From Cristatella mucedo (lineage: Eukaryota; Bryozoa; Phylactolaemata; Cristatellidae): a stretch of DNA of 64,000 nt. The DNA lies in the NCBI GenBank assembly GCA_009760855.2, contig WPIO01000005.1, positions 3,370,501 through 3,434,500 on the forward strand, written 5' to 3'. The first letter of the stretch is position 1; each line of letters starts with the position of its first letter. Position numbers and translations under genes: made by a program. The notes under the pieces are model-generated. The model was not told the DNA's origin. It made no database searches and was given only the letters and a program-made list of their open reading frames with translations. This document shows, one piece after another, positions 37,017 to 47,889 of this stretch.

Positions 37017-37027
37017 TTATATAGCAA
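37017..37027 (+). promoter_or_regulatory. Start-site motif TTATATAGCAA before the polymerase gene
   Basis: A T-rich tract followed by TTATATAGCAA abuts the ATG at 37028. Very similar T-rich plus TATAGAAA motifs abut the ATGs at 43186, 43494, 43769, 44170 and 45021 (+) and 47301 and 46298 (-). It is probably the element's own promoter or initiator box. Confidence 0.5.
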
Positions 37028-39027
37028 ATGTCTTCTCAATTAAGACAAATAAATTCTTTTCCTCTAGAATCTAGAAGGTTAATGAATATTGACTTTCATT
37101 CAGTTAGAAGAAAATACGTTGGAAAACAAGGAAGACTTAATAAAGTTGGTTTCATAGAAGCAGTTGTTTCTGATGGTGGAAATACTTTAACTTTTTCTTA
37201 TAAAAAAGAACATATGCAGACTTTGAATCACTTAAAGAGTTTCTTAGATATCAAACAAATAAATTACTCGAAAGAGTTAAAGATCATAGAGATTTATTAG
37301 TCCATTTTAAAATATCATTCGATATGAAAATGTTTGATAATGAAGAAAAAGAAAAAAAAGGAGCACAGTCAAAATCAATGTTAACAATGGATAGTGAGTC
37401 AGTAAACTCAATTTATGAAAAGTAATGCTTTCATTAGGAACTAATTCTGAGATGTTAGTAGAACGAAATGTTGGTTCTGGGTGGTTATTTATTGGTTATC
37501 ATTCATTTTCTGTTGTTATTTCTAAATACATACCTGTAGGTGGTGAAACATATATTGAAACTCCTGAATATCTTGTTAAGAAAAGTGCATAATTAATTAA
37601 AAAATCTTAATGATGAGTTGTGTGCTCTATGGTGTGTTTTAAGAGCTTTAAATCCAGTAGAAAGAAAGAAATGGATGATAAACGAATTAAAAACAATACT
37701 AGCTAGTAAATATTCTCACTTGATTAATTAAATTGAATGGCCATTAATGGTTAAAGATATTGATAAATTAGAGAAAGCAATGAATGTTAGTATAAATGTT
37801 TACTCATGTGGATATAAAGAGTCAAGAGTTTCACCATTAAGAGTTGTAAAAAAGTTAGATGAGAAAGAAGGGAGACATGTAAATCTTGTATTACTTGTTA
37901 AAGATGAAAAAGAACATTAGATGTTGATTAGCAACTTCAATTCATTATGTAGACCTACAAACTCTGGAGGAAAGCAGTATTATTGTTATAGATGTTTAAA
38001 TAGGTTCTTTGATAAAAAAAAAACAAGCAACCGATCATTTAGAATTATGTGAAAGTATGAGCTCTGGAGCAACTGTTTATGTAATGCCAGATGAAGATAT
38101 CAAGTTTGTTAAGTTTGACTCTATCAAACATCTCAATACATGTCCATTTATTTTTTACGCTGACTTTGAATGTATAATTGAAAAACAAAAAAATTGTTCA
38201 ATTCATACTCCATGTTCAGCTGCTTTTGTTATTATTGATTGGAAAGGAGAAGTTGTTGATAAGTTTATGAACGTTGGATCTGATTGTGTATTTAATTTTT
38301 TACAAAGATTATTTGACGTATCAGATTTCTTGAAAAGTAAATTGATTGAACATAATTCAGAAAGTGAAATGGATGACTTGACTGAAAGTGAAATTGAAGA
38401 ACATTAAAAAGCTGCTTTCTGTTGGATGTGTAAAAAACCGTTCAATTCAAAAAGTGTGATATGAGAAAAGTTCATGACCAATGTCATCTAACAAAAAAAT
38501 ATAGAGGCCCTGCTCATGATATTTGTAACTTAAAAGCTGGAATGGATTTCAAAAAATGGTAACTTCCAGTCATATTTCATAACTTTCGAGGATATGATTC
38601 ACACATAATTGTTAAAGCACTTGAAAATTTTAGTGTGGAAGCAGAACCAATAGCAAATAATCTTGAGAAGTATATGATGTTAAGAGTTAAGAATATAGTT
38701 TTTAAGGATAGTGCTCAATTTATGCTTGGTTCATTAGACTTCATAGCATCAACAATGGGTAAAACAATTGATTGTTTCCCAATTCCTTATAAAGTTTTAA
38801 GTGAACAATATCCAAATAAAAACCTTGTTATGTTGGCAACAAAAGGAGAGTATCCCTATGAGTTCATGGATTCGTTTGAGAAGTTTTTTGTTACATCTCT
38901 TCTAAATAAGGATGGTTTTTACTCAAGTGTTTACATGAATGGAATTTCTGATGAAAGTTATAAAAAAAGAAAATGCTGTTTGGAAAGAGTTTGATTGTAA
39001 AAATATGTTAGAACACCATAATTTATA

Positions 39028-39183
39028 CAAATATAAATATAAATATAATTCATTTATATAGCGCCCCAAGAGAACTTAATCTCTATTCAGGCGCTTCACA
39101 TATGCCTCGGGGCTCGAGCCCACGACCTCAGTCAAACCTTGGTCGGGGCGAGCACCTTAACCGCTAGACCGAACCAGCTCGGC
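39028..39183 (-). mobile_element. tRNA-derived SINE, family S2, inside the Polinton
   Basis: On the - strand it reads GAGCTGGTTCGGTCTAGCGG TTAAGG (A-box region), GGGCTCGAGCCCCG (B-box position), then CATATGTGAAGCGCCTGAAT and a GCGCC/GGCGC stem-loop ending in an AT-rich ATTTATATTT tail. The stem-loop tail mirrors the family A LINE tail, as in SINEs that borrow a LINE 3' end for mobilisation. A second tail lies at 10.99-11.06 kb. Confidence 0.78.
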
Positions 39184-40314
39184 GTCTTTTAACAGATGTG
39201 TTATTACTTGCAGATTGTTTTGAAAGTTGTAGAAAAGGTTTGATATCAAAACTAAAACCAGATCCTGCAAACTTTGTAACAACACCAAACTTCTCATGAA
39301 GTGCAGTATTCTGGTTTTCAGGAGTAAAGATTGAGTTGTTGACCGATAGAGACAATTATATGTTTAAAAAATCTATTCGTAGAGGAATATGACAAGTGAA
39401 TAGTAGACTTGTTAAAGCAAATTATCCATCAGTTCCTGACTATGATAAAGATAAACCAACAACATAGATTTCTTATCAAGATGCAGCAAGTCTTTATCCT
39501 ACAGCAATGATGGAACTTCTTCCACAAGGAAACAGTGAAGAAACTTCAAATAATGGGTGGGATATTGATAGTATTCTTAAATTAGAAGATGAATCAGACA
39601 TTGGTTACTTCTTTGTTGTAGATATTGAATATGATCCAAAAACCAAAGAGTATTACCATGATTTACACAATGAATATCCATTATGTGCTTGTAATAGAGT
39701 TGTTGATTGTAGTGAATATTCTAACTTTCAAAAGAAGTTCAAAACAGGAGCAAACAATATTCCAAAGTTAATGTGTGACTTTCAACCAAAGAAGGGTGAT
39801 CTACTTCATTATAGATATTTAAAATTCTGTTTGACAAATGGAATGGTATGTGACGTAAAGAAAGTTTTAAGTTTAAACAATCGAGATGGCTTAAACCATA
39901 TATTGAAATGTGTGCTGAAACGAAAACATTAAATTCAAGTAAAAAGTTTTTAAGAAATCTTTGGAAATTATAATAATTTCATTTTATGGTAAAACTTGTG
40001 AAGATGTTGAAAAAAGAGTTAAAACTTATTTAGTTAATACTGTTGATGAAATAGGAAAAAAGAAATTCAATAAACGAATAAGAAATCCAAAAATGGTTAA
40101 CTTTAGAGACTTTAGAAAATCATTGACAATATTTCAAATGAATCAATCGAAAACAAGATTGAATAAACCAATATTTATTGGTAGTGCAATTCTAGATTTA
40201 TCAAAGTTAAATATGCAAAAGTTTTATTATGATGTTATAAAACCAAAATATGGAAATAAGGTTAGTTTAATCTATACTGACACTGACTCTTTAATTATGA
40301 ATATTGAAACACAT

Positions 40315-42303
40315 AATAATAATAATAATAATTCACTTGATAAAGCGCCCTCAGAGAACTTAATCTCTCTCTAGGCGCTTTACATTTGCTGTAAAGTGAA
40401 ATGCAATTGAATGGTAAGCAAAATCATGCTTGAAAAACAAACGAAATGAATAATATGGTTAGGGGTGACATGCACAGGGTCAGCATGCAAATGTGGTTAG
40501 TGGCAGCATGCACAGTGTCAGCACACATAAGCACATCAAAGACGAATCACAGGGACCCACTAAATGCTGTCCTAAATAGGTGTGTTTTTAGGTTCCTTTT
40601 AAATGTGGTCAGGTCAGGGGATGTTCTGACGCAGGTCGGGAAGGAGTTCCAGGCTTTGGGAGCATATGAACTAAATGCACGGTCTCCAAAGGATTTAAGG
40701 TTTGTACAAGGTATTTCTAGACTGTTGGATTCCGAAAAGCGGGCGGTACGATGCTTGGCCTGATGGGGTAGTATATCTGACAGATAGGCTGGAGCCATAG
40801 AATGAAGGGACCTAAAAGTGAGCGACAAAACCTTGAAGTCAATCCGTTGCTTGACTGGTAGCCAGTGCAGGTCGGCAAGAAGTGGAGTAATGTGGCAACT
40901 GCGACGCTCACGGCAGACAAGTCTAGCTGCCGAGTTTTGCACCAGCTGCAATCGCCTGATCGCACATGCTGGTAGGCCAGTAAGCAGTGAGTTGCAGAAG
41001 TCGAGACGCGATGTCACGAATGCATGGACCAACTTGGACGTGGTATCTTTATCTAAACAGGCCCGAATTTTAGCAATGTTATGAAGCTGAAAATAGGCGG
41101 ATTTGACTGTGGAGCTGATATGGTCGTCTAACGAGAGGTCGCTTTGGAATATGACACCTAGATTTCGAGCTGATTCAACTGGAGATATGCTGGCAGAGCC
41201 AATTTTGAGAGTCAGCCTTTCCAATCTCTGGATCACACTGGGTTTGCCCATAACTAGTAAGTTAGTTTTATCCTCGTTAAGTTTTAGAAAATTCGCTGCC
41301 ATCCATGTGCGGATGTCATCAATGTATGCAGCTAGTGAGTTTAGAGAATTTGAGGTGCTCGAAGGCTGGGAGGGATCAAAGCAAAGGTACAACTGAGTGT
41401 CATCCGCATAGGAGTGAAAGCCTAGATTGTGCTTGGCAATCACATCAGCAAGAGGGAGAGTATAAACCGTGAAAAGAACCGGACCTAGCACCGAGCCCTG
41501 AGGTACTCCATATTTCAGAGGTACTTCAGATGATCTTTGTCCATTCACGTCAATACTCTGGAGTCTCCCACTGAGATAGGACCTGAACCACTGCAGAGCA
41601 GTGCCAGTGATGCCCAGGCGAGATGAGAGGCGCTCTAGAAGAACTTTGTGATCGATGGTATCAAAAGCTGCCGAAAGATCAAGCAAAACAAGCAGAGACA
41701 CTCTACCCATGTCTGCATTCCTAAGTAGGTCGTTGTATACCCGAAGCAATGCTGACTCTGATTGAGTGATTAGCTCTAAAGCCAGACTGGAACTTTCTAG
41801 CAAGGTGTGAGGTTTCGATATACGAGTTCAGCTGGTCCGCCACGACCCGTTCGAGTGTCTTTGATAGGAATGGTAGAAGGGAGACTGGGCGGTAGTTGCT
41901 CAAGTTCTCTTGGTCAAGTGTAGCTTTCATGAGAAGTGGCCTGACTACAGCTTTTTTGAAAGGTGCTGGGACATGACTTGAGGCTAATGACATATTAATG
42001 ATGTTAGTTATGCATGGCAGCAGCAGATCAATGCAACGTAGGAGCAGGACAGTGGGAATAGGGTCCAGAGGACTTGCTGTCTTCTTTGATTGAGATACGA
42101 ACTTTAGGACTAGATCACTAGTGACCTGCTTAAATGCAGACATTGAGGTGCAGCCAGGAACCGAGGAACAGCATTTTAGTGGGGAGGTTGTCATCGCAGG
42201 GATGGATTCCCTGATCTTGTCTATCTTCTGCACAAAGAATCGAGAGAAGCGATCGGTTAGATCATCATTAGGATCATCAGGTAAGGAGTTAATCTGGGAA
42301 TTT
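40315..42303 (-). mobile_element. LINE family A, best-preserved copy, inside the Polinton
   Basis: A 2.0-kb insertion in the polymerase gene. The - strand has a 418-codon open frame (41803-40547) covering the RT core: [30 protein letters not shown] and the catalytic SYADDTQLY. It continues with the thumb ([15 protein letters not shown]) and the C-terminal region to HLFRTAFSGSL. Upstream, 42323-41721 encodes the segment before the RT ([33 protein letters not shown]), overlapping the 418-codon frame in a different register, so one frameshift separates them. The 3' UTR ends in the GCGCC stem-loop and an AAT/ATT repeat. There is no endonuclease, so it is 5'-truncated. It is the reference copy for the family; the RT style fits the L2/CR1 group. 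Confidence 0.92.
40547..41803 (-). CDS. LINE A reverse transcriptase, open partial frame
   Basis: 418 codons without a stop, from within the fingers of the RT to the C-terminus of ORF2. FDTID carries the first catalytic Asp of RT motif A and SYADD carries the other two (motif C), so the active site is complete. The downstream RLDFCNSLL...[11 protein letters not shown] and HWLPVKQRI motifs form the conserved C-terminal domain of L2/CR1 elements. The ATG is internal, not the native start. It is the only long intact LINE frame in the window and suggests a fairly recent insertion. Confidence 0.85.
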   Translation of the reverse strand: MLESSSLALELITQSESALLRVYNDLLRNADMGRVSLLVLLDLSAAFDTIDHKVLLERLSSRLGITGTALQWFRSYLSGRLQSIDVNGQRSSEVPLKYGVPQGSVLGPVLFTVYTLPLADVIAKHNLGFHSYADDTQLYLCFDPSQPSSTSNSLNSLAAYIDDIRTWMAANFLKLNEDKTNLLVMGKPSVIQRLERLTLKIGSASISPVESARNLGVIFQSDLSLDDHISSTVKSAYFQLHNIAKIRACLDKDTTSKLVHAFVTSRLDFCNSLLTGLPACAIRRLQLVQNSAARLVCRERRSCHITPLLADLHWLPVKQRIDFKVLSLTFRSLHSMAPAYLSDILPHQAKHRTARFSESNSLEIPCTNLKSFGDRAFSSYAPKAWNSFPTCVRTSPDLTTFKRNLKTHLFRTAFSGSL

Positions 42304-42939
42304 TTACGATGATATGAAAGCAATGCCTGATTACTTCGATGTTGATACTATTGGTAAATTTAAGGATGAAACAGAAGGAAAAGTAATTTCAGAATTATGT
42401 GCTTTAAGACCAAAACTATACTCTGTAAGTATTGTTGATGCTGAAAGAAAAGCTGCCGCAAAAGGAGTAACAAAAGCAGTTTTAACTAAAACAATGGGGC
42501 ATGATACATTTGTTGGTTATTTAACTGATGGCATAGAAATTTTCAAAGGTAAAACAAATGAAAAGTTTTGTGAAAAGCAAATCAGGAAGTTTCATAAAAT
42601 ATCTCAAGATAAACATGAGCTATTTACTAATGAGTTAGAAAAAGTTGCACTTTCAGCATTTGATTCGAAAAGATATTGGTTAGATTGTGGATGTTGTAGT
42701 TACACTTATGGTCATTATAAGATTGCTAAAGCTTTAAGTGAAGGTACTAATCCAGGTTGTTGTGATAAATGTAATGGTAATATAGATGCCAAAATGAAGA
42801 ATGAAGATACTAAACCAAAAACCAGTACAGAAAGTTAGATTTAGTGCTAAAGAGAAAATGGAAAAAGATAAAAAATATGGTGATGGTGCGGAAGAAATAT
42901 AACTGTTCAAGAGTCTAGAGAAAAAAATATGAATTAATA

Positions 42940-45110
42940 AAAGCAATATGTTTATTATAGAAATAGAAAAAGAAAATCCAGAGTTTTTAAAAGTTGATGA
43001 AGAGGAGTCAGTATCAGATACACAATCTGAAGGTCATGAACCAGAATATGAATTCGAGTCTGAACCGGAATCTGAATCAGCTGAAGATGACTTCTCTTAT
43101 AATGGTAATGATGATATACCACCATTTCGAAGTGATTATGTAAATGAAGAAACTGAATTATAAAAAATTTTATTCTTATATAGAAATGGATCTTTCAAGA
43201 ATTCTAAGCTGTGAAAAATCTAGAGAAATGGCAGTAAATATCTGTCTTCAAAAACTGAAAGGTAATGATCAGCGCATAGTTAGACACTCACTTGATAAAC
43301 TTATTCCGGATTTAGATAGTTCATTTGTTAGTGTTCTTATAGAAATGTGTGAAGCTTCTGATAAACTAATGGAGTGTAGAGGTAAGATAAATGAAATGCT
43401 TGAAGAAGCAGCTAAAAAATCAAAACACCAAAAACAAAACAGGGTGTGCAAATTAATTAATTGTAATAAATAAAAATTTTAACTTTATAGAAAATGGATT
43501 TGGATGAAAAATTTGAAAGGACTATTAAATATAGTGATGTGCGTCCATAAGTGTTTGATGTTTGTGAAGCTAAAGTAAAAGGTTCTCGTCGTCCTGACTT
43601 TATTAATTATAAAGCTTATCAAATTTTAAAAGAATTACTCAACAATTATTGATATTCTTTCGGAGATTTACGATTCTTATGACCGGATTTATAAATGTAA
43701 AGAAAAATTATGTATAAAAAATTGAAATTATAATTGTATTTAATAAATTTTTAACTTTATATAGAAAAATGGAAATTGAAAAACTAAATGCAAACGTTAA
43801 AAAGACAATATTGCAATTAAAAAACTGGAGAAAATTATCGATGAAAAAGATTAGTCTAATTATGTTTATTTAAATATTTATCCTGTTGGAGTAATGAGAT
43901 TGAGTTTAGACTTTGGAAAAGGAAATATTGCTTCTGAAGCAATAAGTAAAATAGAATGCATAAGTCTTAAGGAATTTACTGAAATTACTTGTGAAATTTT
44001 TACAGCTGATATATCTAAAAGTACTATCGTAAAAGTAAAAAATGATTTTATTTACGCTGTTTTTTATGCTTGTGATGCTAAACGTGTTTGTGAAAAATAT
44101 AGAGATATAGCAAGAATTAATTAATTAGTAAATGTTCGCGCTTAGTTTTCTTATTTTTTTATATAGAAAATGGATGAAAAAGTTATTAGAATTCTATGTT
44201 GCAAATAAACTTTAATAATTTTAAAAAAATTATATGGCTTCAATATTTCACAGTTCTCATAATGTTTACAAATTTATTTTGTCCTTAGATAATCCATAAA
44301 TTACTACTCTTTTGGAAATTTGTGATGAATGTGAAAAATTAAATGAGTTAAGTAAAAAATACAGTGAATCTTTAGACAATCGCACTATTGTTGCTATTAA
44401 AGCTGAAAAAGGTTAGGTTTGTAATTATTATGTAAGAAAAAAAGGTTAATCTGCTGTAAATCTGTGCGCATGTAATTTTTTTATAATTATATATTGGAAA
44501 ATGCAGGCAACTTCTGATGTTACTGATCCAAACCTTGCCACTAGTGCCACTCTCCTGAATTCTTACGTTGATTATCTTGTTAAATCAAGGATGACAGCAT
44601 ATGACCAACAAAAACTTGATTCAGATATTTCAATTATGACTGATAATTCAGTTAAGAAATTGTATCTAGATGAATCTGATATCGAAGCTCAATAAATAAT
44701 AACTGCTGGATTATCTGAGGTAACAGCTAACCTTGAAACAACTGTTAGGTCTAAAGTTGACGCACTTCAAGATGGACCTTCTGAAATCTCTGGATATACA
44801 ACATGGATGCCATCAATACTTCCAACTCTCTCAACAGTTATCTCAGGAGTATTAGGAGTTAAATCAGATATCTCTGGAATTATTAAAGATAAGTGTTATG
44901 GAGTTCTTCCTGATCTATCTGATGGTGTTAGTGCAAGACAAAAGGCAACTGCAGCAGCATTAGAAGCACAATCTGCTGCATAATTAATTTAATTAAAACC
45001 AAATAAACAGTATTATAGAAATGGTTTCAGTTGAAACAAGAAGTAAGAATTACCTCAATGAAGTTCAAGGGCAACAGCATTCAAACTTTAGGATTTGTTC
45101 TTGTCCAATG
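42940..45110 (+). pseudogene. Polinton small-gene cluster, products unknown
   Basis: A run of short, same-strand AT-rich frames: an acidic Glu/Asp/Ser-rich protein (42948-43163), a Lys/Glu-rich helical protein (43186-43473), a protein starting at 43894, and one starting at 44501 with Ala/Ser/Thr-rich, helical composition (MQATSDVTDPN). They are spaced by 30-150 bp AT-rich gaps, each with a TATAGAAA-like motif at the start codon. I recognise none of them. In Polintons, genes at such positions often encode minor virion or hypothetical proteins, but no assignment is justified. The region shows decay. Confidence 0.5.
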
Positions 45111-45296
45111 GGTAGCGAGATGGTTCAGTCTTTGAAGAGTTTCTCAAAGACTTAAAAATTTTAAAAATAAATAGAATTAGGTCAGAAGCCTACTCTAAAA
45201 AATAGAATTAACGAAACAAATAAAGAGAGAAGTAGAAGAAGGAAAAACATGTGATCTTCCAAAAGAGTTTATTAAAGAGACTATTTATTGGAGGAT

Positions 45297-46300
45297 TTAG
45301 ATATTTACTAATCTTGCTTGCTTGACTAAACCAATCTCAATAATATCTAAAGCACTTGGTGTTCTATATCCCCAATAATTTAGAACAGGATAACTAACAT
45401 CAAATGGCATTATTTGTTTATCCCTTTCTTCAAAGATAGCAAAGTTTGTTATAGAATTACTTAACAACAACATGTAATCACCTTCTACACCATAATAAGG
45501 TATATTAAGTAAATTGTAGTCACCTTCTACACCATAATAAGGTATATTAAGTAAACTAGAATGAAGAAAGTTAAGAGAGTAGAATTTATGATAATTATTA
45601 GTAACTATATTATCATAGTCTGCAGACAACTTATCTATAGTTATTGACATTGTTGATGTAATAGTTCTATAGCTTATTATTGTCATATTATCATCCTTTA
45701 GTACAAATGAATTATTTTCAGCTGTTCTTCCATAAACTGTATAATAAGTGTCTTCATTAATAATATTAGTTCTATCACTATTTATTCTATTAATATCTCT
45801 TATGTTTAATGTTATCTTGGAGTAGATTGGTTTTTTAAGTTAATATCAGATAGCTTTGCTAAAGTAATATCAGTTGTGTTTTTAGATAGATTAGTAGCAT
45901 TTTAACACCTATTGTCCCATCTACTATAAATGATTCAAGGTTGTAAGATCTATTTTTTCTTAGAAATTTTGAATAAGCTCTTTCTTTTGTGTATGCACCG
46001 TCAGTAGAATTTTTAACAATTAAACTATCTACTTCTAACCTTCCATATATTACTTGTTCTCCTTCTGTTCCAACTTTTGTATCAAGATACTCTTTTGTTG
46101 ATAAATCATTTCCATTTATTGGATTTGCTATATTTACATATTTTTTGACCTAGCAGATAAATCTCCTCTTATAATCTCATCAGAGTCTTTTCGAATATAA
46201 TTATTATCAGCAAATTTTTTACTTACAGCTTCTAATTAACTAATAGTAGAACCATTGTTTTTTGTTCTATTTTTACCAAGATTTAAAGTTCCATTCATTT
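45297..46300 (-). pseudogene. Polinton - strand gene of about 1 kb, unknown, broken
   Basis: AT-rich coding-like sequence on the - strand beginning near 46298, where the motif TTATTAGAAATG sits. It includes a 129-codon frame at 45297-45686 rich in Ile, Asn and Tyr. It is the longest - strand unit of the element and occupies a place where a capsid-type gene could be expected, but I see no diagnostic motif. The frame is broken. Confidence 0.4.
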
Positions 46301-46469
46301 CTAATAATCATCTGCTAAGCATTTTTTGTTATCACTATATAAACAGTAATATTTAATTCTTTATCAAATTAACTTGAACCTGATGTATACATATAAAAGT
46401 TTATTCCGGAACAACTTTTTTATTCGCATCAAGCACATATCCGCCGTATAGTTGATCTTGTAATTGTAT

Positions 46470-46915
46470 TAGTGTTGATGGAAGTGGTACTACTGAAAAA
46501 GCAGTTATTGCACAGTATGAAAAGGAATTAGAAAGTATAAATAAAGGAGTTTATACAAGAAACAAAGAGTGGATTGATAATTTACCAAAGATTATTGATT
46601 ATCAAAATAATAATACTACATGAGCAATTGGAGAAAAACCTGTTAAAGCAATAAAAAAGAAATAGTAAAACTAAAGAGATCGAAATATAATAGAAAAGTA
46701 GGAGAAGAAGGAGAGTTATTAGAATTAGGAATAATTGTTAGATATTTATTAGAACCAGGTGAAGGAGAAGATGAAAAAAGAAGAGCTACAGACACAATAT
46801 GGAGTTTGACTAAACATACTATTGTTAGAATAATAGTATTGCGAGAAAAACTGGCTAGATATTTCGTAAATGATGTTAAGAGAAGTTTTGTTAGAGAGGA
46901 GTTACAAGTGATTAA
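46470..46915 (+). pseudogene. Polinton integrase-like C-terminal remnant
   Basis: In broken + strand frames, NKEWIDNLPKIIDYQNNNT followed by GEKPVKAI resembles the C-terminal end of rve-type integrases ('LPxLVxxYNxxxHxxxGxxPxxA'). It is followed by KYNRKVGEEGELLELG, similar to the basic SH3-like/chromo region after the core. The catalytic core itself was not found. In Polintons the rve integrase inserts the linear DNA. Confidence 0.5.
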
Positions 46916-47301
46916 GCAACATTAATTTCATTTTGTGAACTTCCCAATATAAGTCTTTCAAATTCTTCTTTTGTAATGTCATCAGATAAAGCATTAGTAA
47001 ACTTTGAGATCATTTCAGAATTAGAATGTAAAGCATTTCTTTTACGTTTATCTATTTCTGCTAGTACACCATCAACTGTTACAAACATTTCAGATAGTGC
47101 TGAAAAGACTACGTGACGAATAGCTGGGATTGCTTGAATATAAGTACTGGAAACAGTTACTCCTAATGCTATTACTAGATTTATAAGTTTAATTGCATAT
47201 CTAGCTCTTGTTAATTTTGTTAGACATGATCGAATTTTTTTATTATATTGAATAGTTTTTTCATATTTTTTAATTACAACACCTTTTCTTAAATCTGGCA
47301 T
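46912..47301 (-). pseudogene. Polinton - strand frame with hydrophobic segment
   Basis: 129 codons from MPDLRKGV, with a basic N-terminus, a central hydrophobic stretch (KLINLVIALGVTVSSTYIQA) and a charged C-terminal helix region. The motif AAATAGAAAATG precedes its start. Family unknown; it could be a small membrane-associated virion protein, but that is a guess. Confidence 0.45.
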
Positions 47302-47441
47302 TTTCTATTTAATTATTTTTTGAATTTAAAATGGTAACTTTTATGTTCCTGTTTAAATATTTCATCACACAAATGTTTAGGGAAACTTTTTTTATAAAGT
47401 GGGTGTCTGAAAGTTTCAACTAAGCAATTATTAACAACATT

Positions 47442-47708
47442 TTAAGATTGATCTTCATTAAAGAACTCTGGTTTTTCATGCATTATGTAATTTCCTATTC
47501 TTTCTTTTTTACCTTCACGAATTAAATCAATTATAAAATCAACATGTTGTTTAATTCCTTTATACCCATCAACATAAGGAACACAATGGCCGTTAAACTT
47601 ATAAAATATTTCCCTCATTCTAATAATATAAGATATCATACTCTCTCGATAAAGTCTAGGGAAAAACTCACATGTTGTACTCATTGTATAAATAGTAAAT
47701 TGATTCAT
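47442..47708 (-). pseudogene. Polinton - strand terminal frame, unknown
   Basis: 88 codons starting MNQFTIYTMSTTCEFF next to the right TIR. Charged and aromatic-rich; no recognised motif. Confidence 0.35.
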
Positions 47709-47730
47709 TTAAATAAAATAAAATTAGTTA

Positions 47731-47884
47731 CTATTAGTTTATTCAACAAAGTAACACAAATGATTGAATTTGGTGATGAGCGGTTTTTTCCTTATATGAT
47801 ATCGGGGAATTTTTGACAACCGACGGTGAAACGGAGGTTGGCGAAAAATTTCACGATGTCGTAAAAGGGAAAATCCAATCATCA
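47731..47884 (-). repeat. Polinton right terminal inverted repeat
   Basis: Its reverse complement starts TGATGATTGGATTTTCCC and matches 36826-36983 through AATAAACTAATAG. AGGAG (47885-47889), the second copy of the target duplication, follows directly. Confidence 0.88.
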
Positions 47885-47889
47885 AGGAG

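Larger units (their letters stand above)
37028..42838 (+). pseudogene. Polinton protein-primed DNA polymerase B, broken
   Basis: Segments in polymerase order along the + strand are: an N-terminal part (from 37028), the exonuclease motif FYADFECIIEK (near 38155), a stretch around FMDSFEKFFVTSLL (38.85 kb), the palm motif A-like DAASLYPTAM (39.48 kb), motif C YTDTDSL (40.27 kb), and the C-terminal SELCALRPKLYSV block (42.4 kb) with a Cys-rich end (CGCCSY, CCDKCNG). These match Polinton/adintovirus-type PolB, which replicates the linear element from a protein primer. The gene is broken many times and carries a SINE (39.03-39.18) and a LINE (40.3-42.3). It is AT-rich, unlike host exons. Confidence 0.8.
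36826..47884. mobile_element. Polinton/Maverick-like element, decayed
   Basis: An 11.06-kb AT-rich segment bounded by inverted repeats of about 155 bp and a 5-bp direct repeat. The + strand carries a protein-primed family B DNA polymerase (about 37.0-42.8 kb) and a series of small genes (42.9-45.1 kb). An integrase-like remnant (+) lies near 46.5-46.9 kb, and several - strand frames occupy 45.3-47.7 kb. Polymerase plus integrase plus TIRs is the Polinton signature. I could not recognise capsid, protease or ATPase genes, so a related virus-like element is possible. The reading frames are broken in well over ten places. A family A LINE and an S2 SINE have inserted into it. The two TIRs still match at over 90 percent, so the age is moderate. 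It lies inside a hAT transposase gene. Confidence 0.82.
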
